18,154 nt of DNA, from the NCBI GenBank assembly GCA_045576355.1, contig JAZNGG010000013.1, positions 1 to 18,154 on the forward strand, in the 5' to 3' direction. This DNA is from Liminaster sp045576355. Lineage in GTDB: Bacteria > Bacteroidota > Bacteroidia > Bacteroidales > UBA3663. The first letter of the stretch is position 1. Each line of letters starts with the position of its first letter. Made by a program: the position numbers and the translations under genes. This document shows positions 6,229 through 14,274 of the stretch, in pieces. The notes beneath the pieces are model-generated. The model saw only the letters and a program-made list of their open reading frames with translations. It had not been told where the DNA came from and made no database searches.

Positions 6229-7317
6229 TTAGTCGTTCAGGATCAGCATGGCATCTCCATAGGTGCCAAACTTATATCCCTCCTTGATGGCGAGCTTGTA
6301 TGCGTCCATGACAAATTCATATCCACCAAAGGCTGCGGCGATCATCAGGAGCGTGGAGAGTGGATCGTAGAAGTTGGCAACCATGCAGTTGGCAACAGAG
6401 AAGTCGTAGGGAGGGAAAATAAACTTGTTGGTCCACCCCTCGTATGGTTTCAGGTGTCCGGTCGTGCTGACAGAAGTCTCCATCGCTCTCAAGACAGACG
6501 AATCGACAGCACAGACACGATGTCCGCTGTCTTTAGCCTTGTTGGCCATTTCTGCCACTTCCTCCGGAATAATGATTTTCTCACTATCCATTTTGTGTTT
6601 GGTGAGATCCTCGACATCGATCTCGCGGAAGTTGCCTTGGTTAGAGTGTACGGTGAGAAATCCGAAATCTACACCTTTGATTTCAAACCTTTTCATCACC
6701 TCGCGGCTGAAGTGAAGTCCTGCTATCGGAGCGACTACACCTCCCTCTGTCCGGGCGAAAATGGTCTGATAGCGTTCGCGATCTGTAAATGGATCGTCCT
6801 CGCTGATCGGCTTGTCAATGGCATCTCTGCGTGCTTTCAGTGTGGGCGGGATCGGAGTTTCTCCCAAACTATATAGGGTGTTGATAAAGTCTTCGTGAGA
6901 GCCATCATAAAGGAATCTGAGTGTGCGTCCGCGAGAAGTGGTGTTGTCGATCACCTCTGCCACGAGACTTTCGTCTTCGCCAAAGTAGAGTTTGTTTCCG
7001 ATACGGATCTTGCGTGCCGGATCTACCAGGACATCCCACAATCGTATCTCCGGATTGAGTTCTCGCAATAGGAAAACCTCGATTCGGGCACCGGTCTTCT
7101 CCTTATTGCCATATAGGCGGGCAGGGAAGATCTTTGTATCGTTGAAAATCAACACGTCTTTCTCATCAAAATAATTGATGATGTCTTTAAAGATCTTATG
7201 TTCGATCTTTTTACTTTTGCGGTGCAGAACCATCATGCGAGATTCGTCGCGATGTCTTGCCGGATAGAGGGCATTTAACTCCTCTGGTAACTTGAATTTG
7301 AATTGAGATAGTTTCAT
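6229..7317 (-). CDS. queA: S-adenosylmethionine:tRNA ribosyltransferase-isomerase (QueA), with altered motifs
   Basis: QueA moves the ribosyl part of SAM onto 7-aminomethyl-7-deazaguanine in tRNA, forming epoxyqueuosine. The 362-residue product is full length: FNDTKIFPARL (58-68), GETPIPP (152-158), YQTIFA...GGVVAPIAGLHF (183-203) and a C-terminal YGDAMLIL. Three blocks differ from what I know of the family. LHVGAGTF, or a Bacteroidetes-like VHAGLGNF, is VHSNQGNF (223-230). AVGTTxxRxLES is AVDSSVLRAMET (270-281). NFHxPxSTL is NFYDPLSTL (315-323). Overall architecture is intact, so it is probably functional, but changed activity is possible. Its ATG overlaps the truB stop codon (ATGA). Confidence 0.9.
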   Translation of the reverse strand: MKLSQFKFKLPEELNALYPARHRDESRMMVLHRKSKKIEHKIFKDIINYFDEKDVLIFNDTKIFPARLYGNKEKTGARIEVFLLRELNPEIRLWDVLVDPARKIRIGNKLYFGEDESLVAEVIDNTTSRGRTLRFLYDGSHEDFINTLYSLGETPIPPTLKARRDAIDKPISEDDPFTDRERYQTIFARTEGGVVAPIAGLHFSREVMKRFEIKGVDFGFLTVHSNQGNFREIDVEDLTKHKMDSEKIIIPEEVAEMANKAKDSGHRVCAVDSSVLRAMETSVSTTGHLKPYEGWTNKFIFPPYDFSVANCMVANFYDPLSTLLMIAAAFGGYEFVMDAYKLAIKEGYKFGTYGDAMLILND

Positions 7318-8303
7318 TTATATGATGGTGTAATTATTTCGACATTTTCCATAAATTGATCCCAGTCTTTGACCTGCATGCAGTCTTCGATCTTGATCTC
7401 TCCGATGCGTGTCCTGTGGAGAGAGAGCAGATAAGCTCCGCTGCCCAGTGCCTCTCCGATGTCTCTGGCGAGAGCTCTGATGTAGGTCCCTTTGCTGCAT
7501 ACCACCCGGATGGTGATATAGGGGATCTCTTTGTCTGTTTCGGAGAGCTCTTCTGTGGGAACATTGTCTTCGGCGAGAGCCTTGTCTTTGGCGAGAGCAA
7601 TGTCTTCAGCGAGGGCACTGTCTTTGGTAAATGCTCCATCTGAAATCGTCTCTGCTCCGGACAGATTTTGAGCCGCTGCTTCGGCAGCTTCGAGGCTTTG
7701 TTTCCTTTTTCTGGAGTTCTGCTTGATATCGATATTGCCGCAGACGAGTTGGGCTACTTCCTCAGAGGAAGGGGAGATAACCCCTTGCTCGGGGAGATGG
7801 ATGTCCAGCAACTCTATCTCGTCAATGATGAGTTCTTTAGCTTTTAGTTCGACCTCACTCCCTTCTCTGGCATAGTCAAAAGCCCTTCTTCCCTCCACTT
7901 TGCAGGCGGAATATATCGGAGGAATCTGCATGATGCTTCCGATGAATTTCTCTTTAAGGACAGACTCTACTTGTTCTCGAGTGATGTGGCTCGTCGGATA
8001 ATGTGCGTCGACCGGGTGCTCGGCATCAAACGAGGGGGTGGTGCATCCCAAACGGAGTGTGGCAATATACTCTTTGGTGTCGGCTTGCAGTCGATCGATC
8101 TCTTTGGTCGCCTTGCCTGTGCAGATGATAAGCACTCCGGTCGCTAAAGGATCAAGTGTCCCGGCATGCCCCACTTTGAGTTTTTTCGTTCCCATGCGAC
8201 GACATAACCGATTACGCACCATTTTAACTAAGTTAAATGATGTCCAGGTCAAGGGTTTGTCGAATGCCAGAATCTCTCCGGCATTAAAGTCATAGGTTCT
8301 CAT
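7314..8303 (-). CDS. truB: tRNA pseudouridine(55) synthase TruB, with a large internal insertion
   Basis: TruB makes pseudouridine 55 in the T-loop of tRNAs. The 329-residue product has the catalytic motif GHAGTLDPLATGVL (45-58, catalytic Asp51), the RNA-contacting block QIPPIYSACKVEGRRAFDYA (126-145), and the conserved KGTYIRALARDIG (271-283). Bacteroidetes homologues I know of are about 230-250 residues. The extra length lies at about 171-260, between the DEIELLDIHL strand and the PYITIRVVCSKGTY strand. This stretch is charged and low in complexity, and contains a four-unit 6-residue repeat (FTKDSA, LAEDIA, LAKDKA, LAEDNV) encoded by an 18-bp minisatellite. The frame is kept through the insert. 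It is 6 nt downstream of uppP and overlaps queA by 4 nt. Confidence 0.93.
   Translation of the reverse strand: MRTYDFNAGEILAFDKPLTWTSFNLVKMVRNRLCRRMGTKKLKVGHAGTLDPLATGVLIICTGKATKEIDRLQADTKEYIATLRLGCTTPSFDAEHPVDAHYPTSHITREQVESVLKEKFIGSIMQIPPIYSACKVEGRRAFDYAREGSEVELKAKELIIDEIELLDIHLPEQGVISPSSEEVAQLVCGNIDIKQNSRKRKQSLEAAEAAAQNLSGAETISDGAFTKDSALAEDIALAKDKALAEDNVPTEELSETDKEIPYITIRVVCSKGTYIRALARDIGEALGSGAYLLSLHRTRIGEIKIEDCMQVKDWDQFMENVEIITPSYK
7561..7632 (-). repeat. 18-bp minisatellite inside truB (4 units)
   Basis: Four consecutive 18-base units (7561-7578, 7579-7596, 7597-7614, 7615-7632) share the plus-strand pattern TGTCTTnGGCGAGAGC with a few changes, the last unit being the most diverged. 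Each encodes six residues, so gain or loss of a unit keeps the truB frame. Confidence 0.85.
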
Positions 8304-8309
8304 ATCTGA

Positions 8310-9143
8310 CTAAAACACTAATGCCAGTATGCCGATGATGGCACAATAGATGGCAAAATAGATCAGTTTACAGCGTTTGACAAGGGCTATCATGGCTTTG
8401 CATGCCAAGCATCCGGAGAGGAATGCAGAGATGAACCCGATTATGATCGCAGTCCAGGATAGGGTTTCTGCCCCTTCGACAAAAATCTCTTTAGCATCCA
8501 GAAGGGCTTCTCCGAGGATGGGAGGAATTACCATGAGGAAGGAGAACTGAGCCAGTTGCTCTCTCTTATTGCCCAAGATAAGTCCGGTAGCAATAGTAGT
8601 GCCGGAGCGGGAAAGTCCGGGGAGGACAGCTATAGCCTGAGAGATACCGATGATGAGGGCATCCCATTTGGTTATCTCTCTGGTGCGGCGACCGGAAGAG
8701 AAGTGTGAAATGCTCAAGAGGATGGCTGTCCCAATCAGGCAAATACCGACCACAGTCAGATCTCCCTCAAAGAGAGCATCCACATAATCCTTGAAAAAGA
8801 CACCAACGATTCCAATCGGAATCATGGAGATGATGATGTTGAGCATATAGAGCTGTTCAGAGTTGAAATGCCAACCGCATATATTGCCCTGTTTCTCTTC
8901 GCAAGCTGCAGCCGGGATAGGTTTGACAAAAAGACCTTTAAAAAGCCAACTGACCTCTTTCCAAAGGATGACTAAAGTGGAGCAGACGGTTGCCACATGA
9001 ACCAGCACTTCGAAAGAGGTGCCACCATCTACTTCGATTCCTAATAACTCTTTGCCAATCAAAAGATGTCCACTGCTACTGACCGGTAAATACTCGGTCA
9101 AGCCCTGCACCAGACCTAATATAAGAGCTTCTAACCAAGACAT
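8310..9143 (-). CDS. uppP: Undecaprenyl-diphosphate phosphatase
   Basis: UppP (BacA) dephosphorylates undecaprenyl pyrophosphate, recycling the lipid carrier for peptidoglycan and O-antigen units, and confers some bacitracin tolerance. The 277-residue protein is mostly hydrophobic with about seven or eight membrane segments. It has both active-site signatures: LTEYLPVSSSGH (15-26, with Glu17) and LPGLSRSG (174-181). Length is normal, with a slightly long polar loop near 75-95. It lies 12 nt after the DUF3098 gene and 6 nt before truB, so it is within one operon. Confidence 0.95.
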   Translation of the reverse strand: MSWLEALILGLVQGLTEYLPVSSSGHLLIGKELLGIEVDGGTSFEVLVHVATVCSTLVILWKEVSWLFKGLFVKPIPAAACEEKQGNICGWHFNSEQLYMLNIIISMIPIGIVGVFFKDYVDALFEGDLTVVGICLIGTAILLSISHFSSGRRTREITKWDALIIGISQAIAVLPGLSRSGTTIATGLILGNKREQLAQFSFLMVIPPILGEALLDAKEIFVEGAETLSWTAIIIGFISAFLSGCLACKAMIALVKRCKLIYFAIYCAIIGILALVF

Positions 9144-9155
9144 AATAATTATTTA

Positions 9156-9410
9156 TTATTCAGATTGGTTTTGATCTTTACTTAGTTTCTCTACTTGTTT
9201 TTTGTCTTTGACTATGATGCCGACAATCATCAGAATATAGCCGAGGAAGCAGAGGTTGGGAGCAATTACGACACGTTGCTTGCTGAAGACATCCGGATTG
9301 AAAGTCTCTTGAGTGCTGGGTTCTCCCCACATCAAGATAAATCCAACGAGAATGAGCAGCGCAGCAGCTCCCATGATGATGAAATTAAGTTTTCCTAAAC
9401 AGAGTTTCAT
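9156..9410 (-). CDS. DUF3098 small membrane protein
   Basis: An 84-residue protein with two predicted membrane segments (about 9-29 and 51-68), a short polar segment between them (NPDVFSKQRVVIAPN) and a lysine-rich C-terminus. This matches DUF3098, a Bacteroidetes family of unknown function regularly found between ftsX and uppP. Neighbours hint at a role linked to division or cell wall precursor recycling, but nothing in the sequence shows a catalytic site. It starts 65 nt after the ftsX stop codon. Confidence 0.82.
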   Translation of the reverse strand: MKLCLGKLNFIIMGAAALLILVGFILMWGEPSTQETFNPDVFSKQRVVIAPNLCFLGYILMIVGIIVKDKKQVEKLSKDQNQSE

Positions 9411-9475
9411 TGTTTTATAATTTTAAGTTATAATTCGTATTTATGTTCTCTCTCATTGAGAGGAAGTAGCGTCGA

Positions 9476-10372
9476 TCACATGAGATACAGATCATCGACT
9501 TTTGTCTTCAGGAACTTGTTGGTTGCCCTCCATGCGGCAATCGCCGGGATGATGATTCCGAGTCCGATGATTACACCGGTGAGGATGAGGATAGTTTTTG
9601 CTTCTAACAGGAGAGGGAGAATGGACGTGATCAATCCGCTCGTATGACAATAATAAACCAATCCCGCCAAGGCTGCTAAAGCTAAAATGGCGGCAGTGAT
9701 ACCGTTCCAGATGCAGGTGCGGACGAAAGGCTTGCGGATAAACCATGAGGTGGCTCCCACAAGGCGCATGGTGTGTATCAAAAAGCGTTCGGAGTGGAGC
9801 ATCAGTCGGATCGTGTTGTTAATCAAAGAAAAGCTGATGAGCAGCAATAATCCGGCTATGGCAGCCAGAGCAATCCCGATTCGTCTTAGATTGGAGTTGA
9901 CCATATCAAGAAGCGGCCTGGGGTAATCGATGGAGGAGACCACCTTGCCATGTCGGCTTCGGATGCTTGCCTCTATCCATTCCAGACTATCCCCGACGGC
10001 GTATGGGGCATGCAGTTGCAGTTCGACAGATGCATATAATGGATTATAACCTAAAAACTCTTCGGGACTCTCTCCTAATTCTTCGGTGAGAGTCTTCAGG
10101 GCTTCGGTTTTGCTTATATATCGTACTTCTTTGGCATACTTCTCTTGTGCCAAACGTGTATGAAATTGCTGGATGGCCTTTTCTTCGATATTATCTTTGA
10201 GGACGATGGAGATGGAAAACTGCTCCCTTAGCATGGTTGAAATATTGGCGGTGACAAGTGTTCCGACAGCCATCAATCCTAAGACAAAAAGTACTAAAGC
10301 AATACTGACGGTGGAAGTGAATTTCGCACCGAAGAATTTTTTTCGTTTAGCTTTTCCGTTTTTATTACTCAT
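9476..10372 (-). CDS. ftsX: Cell division protein FtsX
   Basis: FtsX is the membrane half of the FtsEX complex, which at the septum couples ATP hydrolysis to activation of peptidoglycan hydrolases. I chose the ATG at 10372, giving 298 residues starting MSNKNGKAKRKKFFGAKFTS. The frame stays open upstream to 10531, but that part is AT-rich, contains the promoter region and does not look like protein. One membrane segment (about 18-42) is followed by an extracytoplasmic domain (about 43-165), then three membrane segments (about 166-185, 222-243, 260-282) with the cytoplasmic MRLVGATSWFIRKPF between, as in the family. The ftsE partner is not in the window. It is the first gene of the minus-strand block. 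Confidence 0.9.
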   Translation of the reverse strand: MSNKNGKAKRKKFFGAKFTSTVSIALVLFVLGLMAVGTLVTANISTMLREQFSISIVLKDNIEEKAIQQFHTRLAQEKYAKEVRYISKTEALKTLTEELGESPEEFLGYNPLYASVELQLHAPYAVGDSLEWIEASIRSRHGKVVSSIDYPRPLLDMVNSNLRRIGIALAAIAGLLLLISFSLINNTIRLMLHSERFLIHTMRLVGATSWFIRKPFVRTCIWNGITAAILALAALAGLVYYCHTSGLITSILPLLLEAKTILILTGVIIGLGIIIPAIAAWRATNKFLKTKVDDLYLM

Positions 10373-10418
10373 GATTATCGATTGTTCACATGAGGGTACA
10401 TAACCCCAAAAGTTGGTG

Positions 10419-10449
10419 CAAATAAACAAAATAAACGTGAGATTTTCAA
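10419..10449 (-). promoter_or_regulatory. Candidate promoter for the ftsX operon
   Basis: On the minus strand, TTG (10449-10447) is followed by 20 nt and TTTATTTG (10426-10419), one mismatch from TAnnTTTG. It is 47 nt upstream of the chosen ftsX start and would transcribe the ten-gene block. Confidence 0.4.
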
Positions 10450-10489
10450 ATAATTTGTTGCAAAAAAGTAAAAAAGATAAATAAACTTC

Positions 10490-10518
10490 TTGAATACCAT
10501 AATATTCTATTAAATTTG
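10490..10518 (+). promoter_or_regulatory. Candidate promoter for the rhomboid genes
   Basis: TTG (10490-10492), 18 nt, then TAAATTTG (10511-10518), an exact match to TAnnTTTG with slightly short spacing. It lies 97 nt upstream of the first rhomboid gene, back to back with the ftsX promoter candidate. Confidence 0.5.
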
Positions 10519-10614
10519 CACGATAAAGCACCCGAAGTTGTTACCTATATGTGGGTTATGTAGGATAATAAGCTCCTTTCGGGAAATTGGTGAACTATAA
10601 ATTAATAATAGAAA

Positions 10615-11328
10615 ATGTTTGGACAAAACTCATATGAGAACTATAAGCCGGCAACACCGGTGACCAATCATCTCATTATTATAAATGCCCTATTGCTGTT
10701 GACAATGTGGGTATTCGAACGACAGGGGATTGACTTGAACCGGTGGTTAGGAATGCATTACTGGGAGGCTTCGGATTTCCAGCCATATCAGATGATCACT
10801 TATATGTTTATGCATGCCGGTTTTACTCATTTGTTTTTTAATATGTTTACCTTGTTCTTCTTTGGCAGAATGCTGGAGATGACCTGGGGTAGCAGTCGTT
10901 ATATAGTCTATTATTTGGTGACCGGTGTGGGAGCTGCCATTATCCAGCAATTGGCATGGCGATGGCAGATTGCAGATATCATTACAGATATCAATTTGCA
11001 GCATCCCGAGGCGAATATTACTTATGGAGAGTTTATCTTAAATTATCCTTATCTCAATAATTTTATTACCGTAGGAGCTTCAGGTGCGGTGTTTGGTATC
11101 TTGCTGGCTTTCGGTATGATGTTTCCTAATGCTCGCCTGATGTTGCTCTTCCCTCCGATTCCGATCAAGGCGAAATGGATGGTGTTGCTCTATGGTGTGT
11201 TTGAGTTGATAGGAGGTGTGGCCGGTACTACAGGAGACAACGTTGCCCATTTTGCCCACCTTGGAGGGATGTTGTTTGGTTTCATCCTAATCCTATTCTG
11301 GAGGCATAAGCGAAATATCAATTTTTAA
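10615..11328 (+). CDS. Rhomboid family intramembrane serine protease (first of a pair)
   Basis: Rhomboids cut membrane proteins within the bilayer. The 237-residue product has about six membrane segments. It has the family block HAGFTHLFFNMFTLFFFG (67-84), the nucleophile motif GASG (Ser156 in VGASGAVFG) and the base His215 in AHFAHLGG (211-218), so the Ser/His dyad is complete. An extra stretch of about 30 residues (112-147) lies between the second and third core segments and looks like an exposed loop. Its stop codon is 14 nt before the next gene, a second rhomboid. Substrates cannot be inferred. Confidence 0.9.
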   Translation: MFGQNSYENYKPATPVTNHLIIINALLLLTMWVFERQGIDLNRWLGMHYWEASDFQPYQMITYMFMHAGFTHLFFNMFTLFFFGRMLEMTWGSSRYIVYYLVTGVGAAIIQQLAWRWQIADIITDINLQHPEANITYGEFILNYPYLNNFITVGASGAVFGILLAFGMMFPNARLMLLFPPIPIKAKWMVLLYGVFELIGGVAGTTGDNVAHFAHLGGMLFGFILILFWRHKRNINF

Positions 11329-11342
11329 TCGGTTAAAGGCCC

Positions 11343-12236
11343 ATGACAGAACTCTTTAATCGCTATAAAACCCTTGATACGGTTTCGAGGTTGATTGTCA
11401 TCATCCTTGGAGTCGCTGTGATCTCATGGACGTGGGATCTGGTGCTTTTTTTATTCGAACTTCCTGATGTCTGGCATTGCCGGAGGTATTTGGCATTGCC
11501 CGCCTATTTATACGATTTTATCGCAAGCCCTTGGACATTGTTTACCTATATGTTTGTCCATGGCGGTTTATTTCATCTCCTTTTCAATCTTTTGTGGTTG
11601 TATTGGTTTGGGCGCTTTTTTATGCGTTATCATACCGGCAGACAGTTTTTAAGTCTGTTTTTAACAGGAGGGTTGTTTTCCGGAGTCTTTTTCCTGCTTT
11701 CCTATAATATTTTCCCCTGTTTTTCGGTAGAGCGTTTTTCTTCCTCTGTGGTGGGTGCCTCAGGTGCTATTTTTGCTCTCATCGTAGCCGTAGCGGTCAG
11801 ACAGCCGGATGAGACACTGACTCTCAACTTCTTCTTATATCGTTTTAACTTGAAGATGAAATGGCTGGCTTTGGCGGTTTTGATTATTTCGAGCATGAGT
11901 CCGCATAACATGGGCGGAAGTGTCTGTCATGTCGGTGGTGCCCTGTGGGGGGTGATTTACGGTCTCTCTGAAAGGAAAGGAAAAGACATTACCCGATGGT
12001 GGGAACGTCTCTCTGACTTTGTGGTCAATCTGTTCAAACCGAAACCTCGTATGAAGGTCCATCAAGGAGAAAGGAGAGCATGGAAGGCAGATCGAGAGAA
12101 AGAGATGGACTATAAAGCTCGAGAAAAAGAACGAGAAGAGCGCATTGATGCCATTTTGGACAAAATGCGTAAAAGTGGCTATAATGGTCTGAGTGAGGAA
12201 GAGAAGAGATATTTGTTTGAGGCAGGTAAAAAGTAG
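11343..12236 (+). CDS. Rhomboid family protease with a charged C-terminal tail (second of the pair)
   Basis: The 297-residue product has a rhomboid core of about 210 residues: HGGLFHLLFNLLWLYWFG (73-90), Ser140 in VVGASGAIFA and His196 in VCHVGGALWG, so it should be active. Residues about 210-297 form a cytosolic, highly charged tail, probably helical (KADREKEMDYKAREKEREER). It ends in KMRKSGYNGLSEEEKRYLFE, a motif I associate with C-terminal tails of Bacteroidetes rhomboids. The gene follows the first rhomboid by 14 nt, so they are co-transcribed. The pair is usual in this phylum, and different substrates or joint action are both possible. Confidence 0.9.
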   Translation: MTELFNRYKTLDTVSRLIVIILGVAVISWTWDLVLFLFELPDVWHCRRYLALPAYLYDFIASPWTLFTYMFVHGGLFHLLFNLLWLYWFGRFFMRYHTGRQFLSLFLTGGLFSGVFFLLSYNIFPCFSVERFSSSVVGASGAIFALIVAVAVRQPDETLTLNFFLYRFNLKMKWLALAVLIISSMSPHNMGGSVCHVGGALWGVIYGLSERKGKDITRWWERLSDFVVNLFKPKPRMKVHQGERRAWKADREKEMDYKAREKEREERIDAILDKMRKSGYNGLSEEEKRYLFEAGKK

Positions 12237-12294
12237 GATTGGGATTTACTTATTCTCCTTTGATCCATAACAATATCATTAGAGATAAAGTTAT

Positions 12295-13512
12295 ATGAAA
12301 GATAATGATAACAATCGCCCAGTGTCTTCGGAAAACAAACGAGACAACACCCATGCAGATTATTCATTGGGGTTAGGGGGATTCATATACAAAATTTTGA
12401 GATGGTGTTATCATTCCATATTGACCTTGATAACATTATCATTGCTTTCTCTCTTTTTGTTATCGGCTTTTTCAGATCATGTTTCTCCTCAGTCATTGAT
12501 CTATCTGTCATATCTGGGAATTGCCTTTCCTGTTTTTCTTGCATTGACTGTGCTTTGGGCTATCGTCTTATTATTGCTTCGGTCATGGCGATTATTTTTG
12601 CTGATAGTCTTGGTTTTGCTGATTGCACATGAACCGATCACTCGTTTTTTCCCTCTTAATGTGAATCAGGAGGCGACAGTTGATGCCGGAGAGAGTAAGC
12701 GACTGAAGATATTGACTTATAATACCTGCCGTTTGGGACAAAATAAACTCTCCTCTCGCAAACGTGATTTGCCCATCTTGAGCTCTATCAAGGAGAGTGG
12801 TGCAGACATCATTTGTCTTCAGGAGTATGGGTTTTCTTTGAGTAAGGGAGGATATACGGAGAGTTATGTCAAAAAGTTTTTCTCAGATAGTTATCCTTAT
12901 TACCATTACCTCCCATATTATGGCTCCAAAGCGTCAGGGATAGCATTGTTTTCCAAATACCCGATCCTGCGGGCAGATAGGGTGGATGAATCAACTCATT
13001 ATTTTTCTTCGATGCATTACACATTGGAGGTTGATGGGCATAAAGTGGCATTGATCAATAATCATCTTCATAGCAACTTGATCAAGAGTAAAGATCGTGC
13101 CCTCTATGAGAATATGATGGAGAATTTTGAGTCCGACTCGATCGATAACATCCGGCATAATCTCGTGCGTAAACTGGGACGCGGATATTTGGCAAGAGCC
13201 AAAGAGGTAAAAAAGATTGTTCATGTGCGAGATAATATCGGAGCAGAAGTCCCTTTGATTATCTGTGGCGATTTTAATGATACGCCGGTTTCTTATTGCT
13301 ATCAGCAGATAAGAGGAGCTCTGTCTGACTCTTGGGAAGAGGCCGGATGGGGCCCGGGCATCACTTATAATCGTAATAAATTTTGGTTTCGTATCGATCA
13401 TATCTTTCATTCGAATCATTTCAAAACGATTGATGTAAAAGTTCTTGACGAGTATAATTATTCGGACCATTATCCGGTTTTGGCAACTGTCGATTTGCTA
13501 TTGACCCCATAA
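12295..13512 (+). CDS. Membrane-anchored endonuclease/exonuclease/phosphatase-fold protein
   Basis: The 405-residue product has three predicted N-terminal membrane segments (about 41-62, 70-95, 97-114) and then an EEP-fold domain (about 137-403). The domain has the usual metal and catalytic residues: ILTYNTCRLG (139-148), Glu177 in ICLQEYG, the ICGDFNDTP box (323-331, Asp326 and Asn328), Asp368 in FRIDHIF and SDHYPV (390-395). The fold covers nucleases, sphingomyelinases and inositol phosphatases, and the substrate cannot be told here. Location next to membrane proteases and the membrane anchor favour a role at the cell surface or inner membrane. It starts 58 nt after the second rhomboid, so it probably belongs to that operon. 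Confidence 0.88.
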   Translation: MKDNDNNRPVSSENKRDNTHADYSLGLGGFIYKILRWCYHSILTLITLSLLSLFLLSAFSDHVSPQSLIYLSYLGIAFPVFLALTVLWAIVLLLLRSWRLFLLIVLVLLIAHEPITRFFPLNVNQEATVDAGESKRLKILTYNTCRLGQNKLSSRKRDLPILSSIKESGADIICLQEYGFSLSKGGYTESYVKKFFSDSYPYYHYLPYYGSKASGIALFSKYPILRADRVDESTHYFSSMHYTLEVDGHKVALINNHLHSNLIKSKDRALYENMMENFESDSIDNIRHNLVRKLGRGYLARAKEVKKIVHVRDNIGAEVPLIICGDFNDTPVSYCYQQIRGALSDSWEEAGWGPGITYNRNKFWFRIDHIFHSNHFKTIDVKVLDEYNYSDHYPVLATVDLLLTP

Positions 13513-13559
13513 GGGATCGGAACATTATTATTATGTGTTAAAGATTTAGTTATAGAATA

Positions 13560-14228
13560 ATGCCGGTTGATTCATATTGCATAGACTATCACTTTTCCGA
13601 CAATCCTTGGTTGATCGGTGCTTTATTTTTATTTTTGCTGTTTACGTTGTTTTCGTGTGGACAGCATGGCTTACTTCGGCGTCAGCTCACATTGTTATTT
13701 GACACGCATAATAGTCGCACGTTTGAGGAAATGAATACCGGCAGAACGATCGCACGTCCTCTGTTGTTGATTCAGACTTTCCTGACAGAGGGCTTGTGTC
13801 TCTTGTTGTTGCAGGGAAGAGGCCTTTATCAGTTGTTGGATGGAGATAGGTTGATTGTCGGGATGATACTTTTAGCTCCCGTCATTTGGTTCTTTTTTCA
13901 GTGGTTAGTGTTGCGGATCACCGCCTATCTGTTTGGAGTCAGGGAAGAGATTTTTATTTTAGAGCGAGTTTTCTATGCTGTCCATTTGCTGTTGGGGCCA
14001 TTGATGTTATTGTTGTGTCTGTGGCTTTTGGTGGGGGATTTAAGTCAATCAATTGCCATATTTTTGTTCGTTTTACTATTCATTTTGTCTCAAATTATAT
14101 TCATTTTCAGTGGAATTAAGATTTTTTTTAATGGAATTGGGAGTTTGTGTTTTATAATTTTGTACCTTTGCACCCTCGAAATGGCGCCCTTGTACGTTTT
14201 ATATCAAAAAATGGCGTATTTGGTGTGA
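13560..14228 (+). CDS. DUF4271 multi-pass membrane protein
   Basis: A 222-residue, strongly hydrophobic protein with about six membrane segments. The N-terminal WLIGALFLFLLFTLFSCG segment, a polar loop with FDTHNSRTFEEMN, and the position directly upstream of hemD fit DUF4271, a Bacteroidetes family of unknown function that commonly accompanies hemD. A link to heme synthesis or to envelope transport is therefore only guilt by association. The 3' end of the gene contains a promoter-like sequence for hemD (14137-14170). Confidence 0.75.
   Translation: MPVDSYCIDYHFSDNPWLIGALFLFLLFTLFSCGQHGLLRRQLTLLFDTHNSRTFEEMNTGRTIARPLLLIQTFLTEGLCLLLLQGRGLYQLLDGDRLIVGMILLAPVIWFFFQWLVLRITAYLFGVREEIFILERVFYAVHLLLGPLMLLLCLWLLVGDLSQSIAIFLFVLLFILSQIIFIFSGIKIFFNGIGSLCFIILYLCTLEMAPLYVLYQKMAYLV
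14137..14170 (+). promoter_or_regulatory. Candidate internal promoter for hemD
   Basis: TACCTTTG (14163-14170) is an exact TAnnTTTG box followed by CACC, a common Bacteroidetes form. A TTG lies at 14137-14139, a 23-nt spacing that is long. The site is inside the last codons of the DUF4271 gene, about 105 nt before the hemD start. Confidence 0.45.
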
Positions 14229-14274
14229 CTATTTTTCGGATACAGATGTTTCATTTCATTATAAAGCAGAGACC

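Noticed and set aside
10373..10531. Upstream extension of ftsX by 53 codons
   Set aside because: The stretch is AT-rich intergenic DNA with promoter-like elements for both directions. The family N-terminus (lysine-rich, then a membrane segment) starts at 10372.
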